A DNA stretch of 64,000 nucleotides from Tupaia tana (taxonomy: Eukaryota; Chordata; Mammalia; Scandentia; Tupaiidae), in the NCBI GenBank assembly GCA_026018925.1, contig JAKSZU010000020.1:43307102-43371101 (forward strand), in the 5' to 3' direction. The notes beneath the pieces were generated by a model that worked only from the letters and a program-made list of their open reading frames with translations, made no database searches and was not told where the DNA came from. Each line of letters begins with the position of its first letter. The stretch's first letter is position 1. The position numbers and the translations under genes were made by a program. Positions 42,980 to 53,314 of the stretch are shown piece after piece.

Positions 42980-43243
42980 TGGGGCCAGTAGATGGGGTGG
43001 AGATTAAGGCACTGGGTCCCACATGGCCAGCTGAGTGGTTCAAGTTCCAGACTTGGAGGTTGAGAACACCCCAGTTGTGTGTGTGCACATGCCTAAAGTC
43101 CTGAGGAGACTAGAAGAGAAGAGATTGTGGCATGGCCATCCTCCCTTGGGAGTGATTTCTCACTTTCCATCTCTCTCTCCTTGTCTCTGTCTCTCTCTGG
43201 TGAGCATATGTGCCCTATAGCAAATCTTTTTTTTTTTTTTTTA
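42980..43243 (+). mobile_element. SINE-B with T-rich end
   Basis: The head is ggggccagtagatggggtgg. The body is recognisable, and ccctatagcaaatc is followed by about 15 T instead of A. Confidence 0.88.
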
Positions 43244-43249
43244 AGGAAT

Positions 43250-43660
43250 TGTTAGCATATATGCAGCCATCCATAGACTGAGGCCACAGTGAGGTTCAGA
43301 AGGGAATACAACAGTACCCTCTTACCTGAGATCTCGTTTTCCTCTCTTTCAGTTACCAGAGTCAGCCAGGGTCCAAGAATAGATGAGTATAGTACAATAG
43401 GATATTCTGAGAGAAGGAGACCACATTCACATAATTTATTTTAGTATATTGTTATAGTTATTCTACTTTGTTATTACTTATTGTTAATATGTTATTATGC
43501 CTACTTTTAAAATTCAGCTTTATCATCGGTATACATGGACAAGAAAAAGCATAGTATTGATAGAGTTCAGTCCTATCCAAGTCCAGGATCCAGGGGGTCT
43601 TAGAATATACCCCCATAGTTATATGGTCTGTTGTACAGAGAAGAACATTGGAAAAGCCAC
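43250..43660. other. Single-copy AT-rich DNA
   Basis: No feature was seen. Confidence 0.4.
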
Positions 43661-43664
43661 TATT

Positions 43665-44035
43665 TTAGGTAGTGGACCCCAAATTTTGATGTGCATCCAA
43701 ATCATAGAGTGAATTGTTGAAACTACATATTCCTAGGGACAGTAGGTGGCGTGGTGGTTAAGGTGCTGGACTCCTATGTGGCTGAACATGGTTCAAGTCC
43801 CAGACCTAGTGGCTTACTTTCTCTTTCTCTCTTTCTCTCTCTCATCTTGCTCTGGTCAAACTGAAGAATCATAGTAAATAAAATTAAATGAATAATCCTT
43901 TTTTTTAAAATATGCATATTCCTAACCCCATTCCCTGGATTTCTAACATGTGGTCTGTCCTGCGGCCCAGGAGTCAGCATTTTGAACAAGCTCCCCAACG
44001 ACTGTAACACACACGTGCTATGGGATCACACTCCT
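43665..44035 (+). mobile_element. MER5A-like element split by a short SINE
   Basis: gtggaccccaaattttgatg and catccaaatcatagagtgaa precede the SINE. cccaggagtcagcattttga and aacaagctccccaacgactg follow it, in MER5A order. Confidence 0.65.
43737..43905 (+). mobile_element. Short SINE
   Basis: The head is gggacagtaggtggcgtggt, with B box atggttcaagtccc, then a TTTCTCTTTC block and gctctggtcaaactgaag with an A-rich tail. catattcct recurs on both sides as the likely duplication. Confidence 0.85.
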
Positions 44036-44225
44036 TCCGTAAACACTGATTTTAGACACAGCCGGAGGGAAGCACTTGATGAAGTCTAAGAAGGACCAGG
44101 AAAGGGTGGGAAGAGAAGGACTGGAACGTGGGGTCAAGAAGCCAATGAAGACGGTGTCAGCGGGGACAGAAGTGGTCGCCCATGCGTTCTTTTCCCTAGG
44201 GGTCTCACCATTGCTTATCTCTAGA

Positions 44226-44486
44226 TTTTTTTTTTTTTTTTTTGAGAGGTTTAGGGCACGTGTGCTCACCAGACAGACAGAGAGAGAGACAGAGAGACAG
44301 AAAGCGAGAAATCACCCCCCGGGGGGATGGCCACGCCACAATCCCTTCTCCTCCATTCTCCTCCCAGGATCTTGGGCACGCACGCTCATGCACCCAGTGT
44401 TAGTTTAAGCCACTGGATCCTGGACTCAAACCGAGGTCAACTATGTAGGAGTCCAGTGACATAGCCATTATGCCAAGTGCTGGTCC
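44226..44486 (-). mobile_element. SINE-A
   Basis: The copy is nearly full length. The 3' end lacks part of tttttgctata (it reads gagaggtttagggcacgtg). ctaga occurs on both flanks. Confidence 0.92.
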
Positions 44487-44607
44487 CTAGACACAGTTTT
44501 CTATGTTCTTCTAGCATTTCTTGAAAAAAAATAAAAATATATGCACAAACACATGCAAAATTTAAGTGATGCTCAATTATTCCTTAATATATAAATATGT
44601 TGGAATA

Positions 44608-44872
44608 ATTTTGTTTTTGTTTTTGTTTTTGTTTTTGTTTTAGAGGGCATGTGCTCACCAGAGAGAAAGAGGCAATGAGAGGGAAAGTGAGAAATTACCC
44701 GCCCCCAGGGAGCATGGCCATGCTGTAATCCCTTCTCCATTCTCCTCCCGGGGTCTTGGACAGGCATGCACATGAGCCCAGCATAAGTTTCAGGTCACTG
44801 GGTCTGGGACTTGAACTGTGGTCGGCTATGTGGGAGTCTAGCTACATAACCACAATGCTATTTGCTGGCCCC
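44608..44872 (-). mobile_element. SINE-B with (TTTTTG)n tail
   Basis: The minus-strand head is ggggccagcaaatagcattg. The tail has become about five CAAAAA units. Confidence 0.9.
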
Positions 44873-44879
44873 TAAATTT

Positions 44880-45262
44880 GTTTTCAAAGCAAGTGTTACA
44901 ATAGAATTGACCATAGTTGATAAACACTTTATAGTAAGGCATTACCAGGTAGAAAAGATCTATAACCCTTTGCCTTTAGTTTTGAAATCTGTAAAACTCT
45001 GAGTACTAAAAGTTTTTCCTTCTCATTTTCCTTTTACATTAGTTTAGGTAAAACTTGATCCAACTTAGGTTCACTGTCACCCATCTCTTTAAATGGATAA
45101 GCTCTTCATTTTCGCCATTTAGTGTGACTATGTACATATTTTAATGCAAAATATTATTGCACTTGATAAATACATGCTGTCTCAGACCCCTCTGGTAGTT
45201 TAAATCCTATGTGGTATAAGCAGTGCTCTAGTATCACCAAAATTCTGAATTCTAAAACACAT
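44880..45262. other. Single-copy AT-rich DNA
   Basis: No feature was seen. Confidence 0.4.
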
Positions 45263-45263
45263 A

Positions 45264-45470
45264 TGGCAGAGAGAGACAGAGAGACAGAAAGCAAGAAATC
45301 ACCCTCTGGGGGGATGGACACGCCACAATCCCTCCTCCATTCTCCTCTCAGGATCTTGGGCATGCACGCACATGCGCCCGGCATGAGTTTAAGCCACCGG
45401 GTTTGGGACTCCAACTGTGGTCGACTACATGGGAGTCCAACGACATAACCATTACGCTAACTGCTGGTCC
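45264..45470 (-). mobile_element. SINE-A lacking its 3' terminus
   Basis: Head and body are complete, but the element stops in the CT block. The ctatagcaaaaacctctcc end and the A tail are absent, and no duplication is evident. Confidence 0.88.
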
Positions 45471-45474
45471 CAAG

Positions 45475-45780
45475 ATCTACATCTTAAAGACAGAAAAACA
45501 TGGCCAAAATTCAAGGCTGTGAACCATCAGTAAACTGTGACGTTTGGCACCAATACCAGCCTGCATAGGAGACGCGCCTGTCCACACTCGCTGTCGCAGC
45601 TTTCCGCTGATTCAGGTAACCACCCTCTAACAGCTCACAGGAAGTCACACGATGCGACCCCGTCTGGCACTCACTTCTGAACGTAAACAATGACTTTTTT
45701 CCATGAGAAAACACCATACTTACTGTGGTATTTTTGTATTTCTTAACCATTTAACATTAAGCACAGTGTACTACCATTTT
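45475..45780. other. Single-copy DNA
   Basis: No feature was seen. Confidence 0.4.
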
Positions 45781-45785
45781 TTTCT

Positions 45786-46028
45786 AATTTTGCCAGAGGG
45801 CACATGCACTCTCCAGAGGGATTGAGAGAGAGGGAAAGTGGAAACGCACCCTCCCTGAAGCACGGTCATGCCACAATCCCCACTCCTCCACGTCGCTCTC
45901 CTTTTAAGATTTTGGGTCCACATGCACACATTCCTGTCATGTTTTTCAAACCACCGAGTCTGGGACTCAAACCACCTAGCCAGCCAGGTGGGATTCAGCC
46001 ATCCCAGCCACCAGCCACAGGCTAGCCT
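45786..46028 (-). mobile_element. SINE-B, old
   Basis: On the minus strand a head near ctagcctgtggctggtggct leads into a decayed body (plus strand gccacaatccccactcctcc). The 3' end is gccagagggcacatgcactc on the plus strand. Confidence 0.8.
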
Positions 46029-46304
46029 TCTGTGCCACCATTCTAATTAGGTTCTATCTTGTGTTTATGCATCACAGACAGAGTGATTTTGAGTGTTGTC
46101 TTCCTCATCACATTTTTGCCATAAGAATTATGATACCTATTGCATAATTAAGCACAAGGAGATTTTTAAGACTGGATATGTCATACTATCACAGGACTGA
46201 CTATAACTCTAGCACTCAACAAGATCTGAAAGGAATAAAATATAGAACAGATAAATCTTGATGAGAAAGAGGGTAAAAAATAATTCTAAGAGTCTGTCAT
46301 GAGC

Positions 46305-46545
46305 AAGACCAGCAGATAGTATAATGGTTATGCACGTCGCTGGATCCCACATAGTAGACCACGGTTCAAGTCCTGGACCTGGCAACTTAAAACCTACTCT
46401 GGGTGTATGTGCGTGCATGCCCAAAACCCCTAGAGGAGAATGGAGGAGAAGGGACTGTGGAGTGGTCACTCCCCCAGGGGGTGATTTCTCGCTGTCTTTG
46501 TCTCTCCAGTGAGTGTATGTGCCCTATAGCAAAAACCTCTCTCTC
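46305..46545 (+). mobile_element. SINE-A-type, full length
   Basis: The head is gaccagcagatagtataatg. The end gcaaaaacctctctctcttt abuts the 3' end of the HMGN2 copy. Confidence 0.9.
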
Positions 46546-46556
46546 TTTCTTTTTCC

Positions 46557-47960
46557 CCAAACCAAACTGTACCCCACTTTATTAAAGATACTTTTCATAG
46601 GGAACCAGCAGTTAGCATAATGGCTATGTCGCTGGACTCCCACGTAGTCGACCGCGGTTCGTGTCCCGGACCCGGTGGCTTAAAACTCACGCCGGGCGCA
46701 TGTGCATGCATGCCCAAGATCCCAGGAGGAGAATGGAGGAGAAGGGATTGCGGCGTGACCATCCCCCCTGGGGGGGTGATTTCTCGCTTTCTGTCTCTGT
46801 CTCTCTCTGTCTGTCTGGCGAGCACACGCGCCCTATAGCGAAAACCTCTCCAAAAAAAAAAAAAAAAAAGATACTTTTCATAAACAATCATGGTATTTCA
46901 GGCAGGACACGGGCAGGCAATCGTTAACAGTATACCACAACTTTCAAATTCCCTTCTTCAGTGGACTACAGAATCAGAAAGCCACTATAAAACCCAATGA
47001 AGCCTTCATCTGATGCTCTGAACAGGGAAAGCTTAGAGTGAGGGTTGACATTTCACATTCAGCATGTTGTTTAACAACTTTTCACAAGCCAACCCTGACT
47101 TTCCAGAAATGAAAACGGCAGAATATCAACCTGAAGATCCAACAATATGGAAAAGGAACTGCTGCTCTTTTGAAGGACGCCATCTCAATGTCATTGGAAA
47201 GTTCAGATTGCCTGACACACTGGCATAACCAATTTCCTGTGGTCAGGTCCCCACAGGTCTCTGGGTTAAGGGAGTTCAGTCTATGCTGAAGGCAGAGAGG
47301 CAGAGGACATAAAAGCAAATGTTGAGTGTTCCACACCACAAGGCACCTGTGCCAAGGTGGCTGTGAGTCAGGGAATCCCTCCTCTCGGGAGCCAAGAGGA
47401 AGTTTCTCAACACTAGACGGGAAAGGTGTTGTCCAAATCAATCCAGCTTTGAAGGCGTTCTATTAGCGACAAATGCCCCTTTCCCAAAACACAGCAATGA
47501 AGTGTTCTGTGTGCTTATAACATAACTTTTAAAAAGGTAGAACAGAATCCTGCATTTTTATAGAACTTGGTAAGGAGTCGTACCTCAGACTGTGCGGTCA
47601 CCAGAAGGACACGGTCATCACAGGCGCACACCCCTCCCTTGGCATCGCCAGCTCCTGCAGCTTCCTGTGCCTGGTCTGTCTGGGCACCTCCGTCCTCTGC
47701 AGGGTCACTCCCGTCCTCGCCACATCAGCTTCCCCCTTCCCCCTTCGGGTACCTTCTCTCCCTGCTTTGCAGGGGTCTGCTAGGCTTGGGCTCTGGCTTT
47801 GGAGGAGCAGTTTCGCAGACAACCTTGCAGATCTCTGCGGTCCATCCCTCACCTCGGCTGTGTCTCCTGTAGCCTCCCCTTCAGCCTTTCTCCTGGGCAC
47901 GGTGGTGACCATGGTGGGATGTGGGCCTTGCACATGGGGGGTGCAGAGGTACACAGGCTT
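46557..47960 (-). pseudogene. HMGN2: HMGN2 processed pseudogene
   Basis: This is an intronless minus-strand copy of the mRNA for a nucleosome-binding HMGN protein. The coding part runs from 47900 to about 47630. The start codon is mutated to GTG (47900-47898), and VPRRKAEGEATGD then PQRSARLSAK match the nucleosomal binding domain region of HMGN2. Frameshifts follow. Nearly the whole long 3' UTR is present, for example (minus strand) tctagtgttgagaaacttcc, gttggatcttcaggttgata and ctgttcagagcatcagatga. The poly(A) signal AATAAA is at 46583-46578. A SINE-A is inserted close to the 3' end. The upstream limit (47960) is approximate. Confidence 0.94.
46600..46866 (+). mobile_element. SINE-A in the HMGN2 3' UTR copy
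   Basis: The perfect 16 bp duplication aaagatacttttcata lies at 46584-46599 and 46867-46882. The copy is near consensus with many CpGs. Confidence 0.97.
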
Positions 47961-48037
47961 TGGTTGGTCCAGGAGTCGCTCTCACCTCTTCTTCACACTG
48001 CTCCAGCAAAAACCTCTCTTTAAAAAATATCAATGGT

Positions 48038-48315
48038 GGGACCAGCAGTTGGAGTAATGGCTGTGTCGCTGGACTCCCACGTAGTCGACTGTGGTTCATG
48101 TCCCGGACCCGGTGGCTTAAACTCACACTGGGCGCGTGTGCATGCGTGCCCAAGAACCCGAGAGGAGAATGGAGGAGAAGGGATTGCGGCGTGACCATCC
48201 CCCCTGGGGGGTGATTTCTCACTTTCTGTCTCTCTGTCTCTCTGTCTCTCTCTGTCTGGTGAGCGCACGTGCCCTATAGCGAAAACCTCTCCCAAAAAAA
48301 AAAAAAAAAAAAAAA
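48038..48315 (+). mobile_element. SINE-A, no clear flanking duplication
   Basis: The copy is full length with a tail of about 25 A. The tail passes straight into HMGB1-derived sequence (gcaagaaaagg). The sequence before the head does not repeat after the tail. Confidence 0.92.
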
Positions 48316-49085
48316 AGCAAGAAAAGGAGGAGGAGGAGGGAGATAAAAAAGATGAAGAGGATGATGATGATAATAAGTTGGTTCTAGTGGGGTTTTTTTT
48401 CATTTGTCTATAAAATATTTAACCCCACACACACAACTCACTTCTTTAACAAAAAAAAAAAAAAAAAAAAAAAAAAAACATTGAAATGTAAGACAGTGTC
48501 AGACTTGTTTTTAAATTTAACAGTGGCCTTTTTTGTATAGTTAACACTCTATAGAAAGTGTCTTTACATAGCTCAAGTGGCATTTATTTTCTAGGTTTTT
48601 GCCATAGGGCTCTTGCCCTTGCCAGAGAGACAGAGAGAGACAGTGAAAAATCATCTCCCAGGGGAGGATGACCACACTACAATCCCTTCTCCTCCATTCT
48701 CCTCTCAAAATTTGGGCAAGTATGCACATGTACCTGGTGTGATTTTCAAGCTCCAGGTCCGGGACTTGAACCACAGTTGGCTATACAGGATTCCAGCACC
48801 TAAACCACCACCCACCTGCTGGCCTCCATAGTGGCATTTCAATAGCCACTAACCTTGCCTGGTACATTATGGGGGCTGTAAATCGGCGTGAAATTTAAGG
48901 TTAATTCTAGTTATATATGCGGATAGTTTCTTCCTCTTCAGTTTTCTCTGATGCAGTTTATATAAAATAATTATTGTTCTGCTACCTGGATCACACTCTG
49001 TAGTTGCAAAACCAAAAAGATTTACAGCTATTTGGTTGACATTCTGATGCATCTAAGTAAATACATTTTTTAATTTAAAAAAGTC
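48316..49085 (+). pseudogene. HMGB1: HMGB1 processed pseudogene, 5'-truncated
   Basis: The copy starts within the Lys-rich/acidic tail coding region (gcaagaaaaggaggagg to gatgatgatgataataag, about 48316-48376), with the former stop near 48371-48376. The HMGB1 3' UTR follows: aagttggttctagt, ttgtctataaaatatttaac, gccactaaccttgcctggta, tctctgatgcagtttatata and ctaagtaaatacatttttta, ending in an A-rich tail. HMGB1 is a DNA-bending chromatin protein and alarmin. This fragment has lost both HMG boxes. A SINE-B interrupts the 3' UTR, and an A run at 48450-48478 has expanded. Confidence 0.93.
48592..48828 (-). mobile_element. SINE-B in the HMGB1 copy
   Basis: agtggcattt flanks it on both sides (about 48578 and 48832), matching the HMGB1 sequence at that point. 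Minus-strand head: ggaggccagcaggtgggtgg. Confidence 0.93.
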
Positions 49086-49089
49086 AACT

Positions 49090-50588
49090 GTGATACCTCA
49101 CTTCTCTCCAAAATGTGTGCAATGCGTAATAAAAACAGAAATACTCAGTCATCTTAGTAATCGTGAATGAAGAAGAATTCATTTTCTTTATTCTTTATTG
49201 AATAGTCCAAGTTTTCTTTAATTGCCACCCACTGTCTCTGCAGTCACAAAGAACTACATAAGCTGTTGACTTCTGATGTTTGTTCTATCATTTTCTTGTT
49301 ATGTTGCAATCTGAGTCTCAACCAGACAATCCAGGCTTAAGTAGGCAAGGGTAGTTGTGCCCTGGGCCAGCTCTGCACCACCCTCAGCCCCACGCCTCTC
49401 TGCCAGCACTGGCCATGGCACTGGGGTCAGGTGCTCCCTTGTGGATGAGCGCTGGCTGGACTCACTTCCAGCTCTACCGCCAAGTATGGAACCAATCACT
49501 AAAAGGGTTCTGTGTACGTAAAAGGCAAATACCAAGCTCCAGCTCTTAGATCCTATCCTCTTTCTTAGAAAATCCAGCCTTAATCCAGTTTGCATTTTTC
49601 CCCAGAAGCAGCTTATTCACTAATGGAACAGTGAGATTCCTCCACTTGTTCATTTGTTCAGAGGGGAACAGCTTCCTGGGGACCACCTGTGTCGGAAGGG
49701 CAGCTGACTGAAGAGTTGTTTTTTTCTGAAAATGGATTTGGGGATAATTCTCAGGATTTTGTGCATGTCAAAGTCTCACTTTTCCATATAATGCATGGCC
49801 TGCATAAGGAGTTTCCTTGTCCTAGTTGCAAGTCTCCTCAACGGAGGATAGAAATACAATGTATGTTACTGTCTAAACAGATAACATTTTACTTTGTTCT
49901 CACAAAACACACAAACACCAAAAGGTCTTCCCTACTATCTAAAATTTCCCCATTCAGAAATCTGTGTTGGGTCCACTATCAGTAATTATTCACACATAAC
50001 TTCCAGTGATGTTAAAAAGAATTTGATCAACTGAAGTGCGAAGTCAAGCCACAAGGACAAAATACATTACATAATTTACAAACTACTGCGGCTGAAGTGG
50101 ATGAAAAGGTTCCTTCTCAGAGAGATTAAACTTTTTAAATTTCTGAATAAGATTCAAGAGGCACCATATGCTCTTGCTTCATAATGTTTTATTTTGCCTC
50201 CTTTTACTGCTGTCAATGTTTACCAGTGAGGCTGTAAATACGAAGCTGTTTTATAATATAAATATCTTCAAATATGCAAGACTTACTACACAAAAAAGAT
50301 CCTCTATGTTAAATACAAAAATATTTTCACCTGCTTCTTTATCTGGGATGACTCAAATCTGAAGTAAACACTTAAGTATATTACCTTAGATCATGTTCGG
50401 AGTATAAGTCAATTTTTTCAGCTGAAATTAATTGCAGTACTTGGAAATAAGTGTTGCTTTCTTTCCATGGGAAGAAATCCTAACCAACAGAGTGTATGGA
50501 AAGGGTTTCAGAATAACAAGTTCTTCTGCCTCCAAGGAGGAATTTGAGGAAAACCCTTGCTTAATTAGATATTTTAAAAAACTCAAAA
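49090..50588. other. SINE-free single-copy DNA
   Basis: About 1.5 kb is AT-rich with no recognised repeat. Open frames at 49355-49985 show no family resemblance. Confidence 0.4.
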
Positions 50589-50591
50589 ACT

Positions 50592-50757
50592 CAGGCCAGC
50601 TGGTGGTGTGGTGGTGAAGATGGCTGAACCCACGTGGCCCAGTGTGCAATTCAAGTCCCAGACCCAATGGCTTGAGAACATGCTGAGTGCGTGTGCCCAA
50701 AATCCCAAGAGGAGAATGGAGGAGAAGGGATTGTGGTGTGACCTTCCCCACTGAGGG

Positions 50758-50799
<42 letters not shown>

Positions 50800-50838
50800 G
50801 ACAGCACGCACACTCTACAAGCATTTTTTTTTTTAAAG
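50592..50838 (+). mobile_element. SINE-B with expanded CT block
   Basis: The head is aggccagctggtggtgtggt. About 18 TC units lie at 50760-50797. The end is cacactctacaagcattttt. Confidence 0.88.
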
Positions 50839-50847
50839 AAAGAAAAC

Positions 50848-51108
50848 GGGACCAGCAGATGGTGTAATGGTTACATCACTGGACTCCCATGTAGTCGACT
50901 GCGATTCTAGTCCGAGACCCAGTGGCTTAAGAAACACTCCGGGCACGTGTGCATGTGTGCCCAAAATCCCAGAGAAGAATAGAGGAGAAGGGACTGTGGA
51001 GTGGCCATCCCGCTGGGGGGTGATTTCTCACTTCCTGTCTCTCTGTCTCTCCGACAAGAGCATGTGCCCTATAGCAAAAATCTCTCTAAAAATAAATAAA
51101 TAAATAGA
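50848..51108 (+). mobile_element. SINE-A-type, full length
   Basis: The head is gggaccagcagatggtgtaa. The 3' end is ccctatagcaaaaatctctc with an aaataaataaataaatag tail. Confidence 0.92.
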
Positions 51109-51109
51109 A

Positions 51110-51480
51110 AAACTGAGAAGCTCATCTGCAAGGACCAGTCACCCGGCTGAGGGTCGGTGGGGTGGAAAGTAGAGGGAGAGCAGTGAGGAGAGCTCCGTAA
51201 TGCAGACGCGCAGTACGCAGGGCTTCACAGTGACGCCCGCGACTGCTACGCCCTCGTCTTCTCGATGTGTCGCCTCTCCAGCAAGCACCACAGCACGCTG
51301 ACGGACACTGTTACCTTACGTCCCTCGGTCTGGTCTGTAAGAGTGACTGAGTTATCGTTCTGATGTTATTATTTCTTTACTTCAGATAACTTGTACAGCT
51401 AATCTGATTTTTCACCGACAATTGATTTCTATCCCCAACTGGGACAACTAAGCATACTTATCCTCAGGTAGGTAACTCTC
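51110..51480. other. Single-copy DNA
   Basis: The first half is GC-richer. No feature was recognised. Confidence 0.4.
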
Positions 51481-51499
51481 ACTATGCCACGATATTTCT

Positions 51500-51757
51500 T
51501 TTTTCTTTTTTTCTTTTTGAGAGGTTTTTGCTATAGAGTGCATGAGCTCACCAGAAAAGCAAAGAGACAGAAAGTGAGAAATTACCCCCCAGGGTGGATG
51601 GCCACGCCGCAATCCCTTCTCCTCCATCCTCCTCTCGGAATCTTGGGCACGCACGCACACACGCTCTGTGTGAGTTTAAGCCACCGGGTTGGGGACTCGA
51701 ACCGCAGTCGACTACATGGGAGTCCAGTGACATAGCCATTACGCTAACTGCTGGTCC
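51500..51757 (-). mobile_element. SINE-A, full length
   Basis: The 18 bp duplication ctatgccacgatatttct (51482-51499) and ctatgccatgatatttct (51758-51775) has one mismatch. Confidence 0.96.
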
Positions 51758-51775
51758 CTATGCCATGATATTTCT

Positions 51776-52425
51776 AAGACTATTTCGCATTCGCAGGAAG
51801 AATAAGAAAATCATTGGATCTATCCGAAGAACGTCCGGACTCCGAGGAGTGCTCCGACGAGACGGGGAGCCCTTGGTTGTCTCTCCCGGTGCCGTCGGGA
51901 TGACTCGTGGAAATGCGATGACTCACCACCCTCTCACAAGCAATTATTTAAAAACACACCCTCCATGTGTGGTTTGACAAAAAAAAAAATGCCCAGCAGT
52001 CAGGCTGATGCAGTAAACTTCAAGTAGGCCTGGACTCTGCATTCTGCTCATTAAGGCGGGATCAGTGCTGAACATTCTCATTATGAAAGGTCATTCTGAA
52101 GTCCAGTCGACGTGGCCTCTCCTATCAGGAAGAGCAGGAACATTGTGGACATTCAGTGGGACAGAGTGTGACAGCCAGCGCTGCCGAGTGCCCACTGTGT
52201 GTGCCCATGCTGACTATGTGCTTTGTCTCACCGCCGAGGGGACTAGAGCCCAAAGACGCCCCAACCTGCCTGAAGGCAAACGCCATCGCCTTCAGAGGAA
52301 GGAGTCACAGAGAGACCAGCCTAGCTCCGGAGCGTTTCCACCGAGCTCTGGTGGGTAGCATTGCCGAAATTCAGCCTCGCAACTCTAAATGCAGAGTTCT
52401 GGTTGGTCCAGGCTTTCTCGCTCTT
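51776..52425. other. Single-copy DNA
   Basis: Open frames at 51594-52545 overlap, and none resembles a known protein. Confidence 0.4.
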
Positions 52426-52429
52426 CAGA

Positions 52430-52840
52430 AAGCAATTAGAAAACAGCACAGTGCGTTGGCGCCTGGCTCCAGCTGCGGATCATCTGCCATTTATCCCTGT
52501 GTGATGTGGGGCAGGTCACAGGAACCCTCCAAACCTCACACGTAGACATGTATTTTAAGTTTATTTCTTTCTTCTAAGGGCACAAGAGACAGCGGGAGAG
52601 AGGGACACCGTGTCCAAGGTCTCCAGAGGTGACCCAGAACCTTCCCGCGCGGGCTCCGCCTCGGGAAGGTGGCCTTACTGTCATGCCACCATCGGGCCCC
52701 TTCAGTGCTTGGAGTTTTTAAAAACCAGAGCTTGACAGTACGTCAGTCAGAGGGAGATTATGAGGGTTACATGTAATAGTGCTCATAAAAGCCCGTCCAT
52801 ACTGAGTATCCAGTAAGGGGCTGTTATTGTTATCCGATGG
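52430..52840 (+). mobile_element. MIR split by an old SINE
   Basis: gtgatgtggggcaggtcaca and ccctccaaacctcacacg lie before the insertion. gattatgagggttacatgta and agtatccagtaaggggctgt lie after it. Confidence 0.65.
52558..52702 (-). mobile_element. Possible old SINE within the MIR
   Basis: On the minus strand the head-like ggggcccgatggtggcatga is followed by a GC-rich centre and a CT block ending in an A-rich stretch. Confidence 0.5.
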
Positions 52841-53090
52841 CTCCAGAAACAGTGCCCCGTGGCTTTTCACCACATAATTGCAAAAAGCAAACTTCTTCCT
52901 CTCTTCTCTTCCCCTCTCCTCATCCTCTCTTTTGCTCCCTTTCTAATTTTCTTTTATATTTCATTCAGTCTCTTCCTTTTTGGAAGTTTTATGTTTAATA
53001 CTTCATTATAGAAAAGTTCAAACATATAAAAATTAGGAAAAAATAGAAACTCTCAAATACCCATCACTTGGCTTTAACAGTCTTCACTCG

Positions 53091-53312
53091 TGGGGCCAGC
53101 AGGTCGTGGGTGGCTAAGACGGCTGGGTCTCACACGGCAGGCGTGCGACCCGCCAGATACATGCATGCGTGCCCAAAACCCAGGAGAGCAGAGGGCTCAC
53201 GGCGTGGCCATCCCCACTGAGGGTGCAGCTGTCTTCCTCTCTGTCCCTTTCTCTTCCTCTCTCTCTCAGGTGACCGCACAAAAAAGCAAAATTAAAAAAA
53301 AAAAAAATTCAA
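53091..53312 (+). mobile_element. SINE-B, shortened
   Basis: The head ggggccagcaggtcgtgggt leads to a body with deletions. The end is aggtgaccgcacaaaaaagc with an A run. Confidence 0.85.
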
Positions 53313-53314
53313 GT

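Noticed and set aside
48316..48376. Purine-rich run as a simple repeat or acidic protein
   Set aside because: The sequence after it matches the HMGB1 3' UTR in order over more than 600 bases, so it is the end of an HMGB1 copy.
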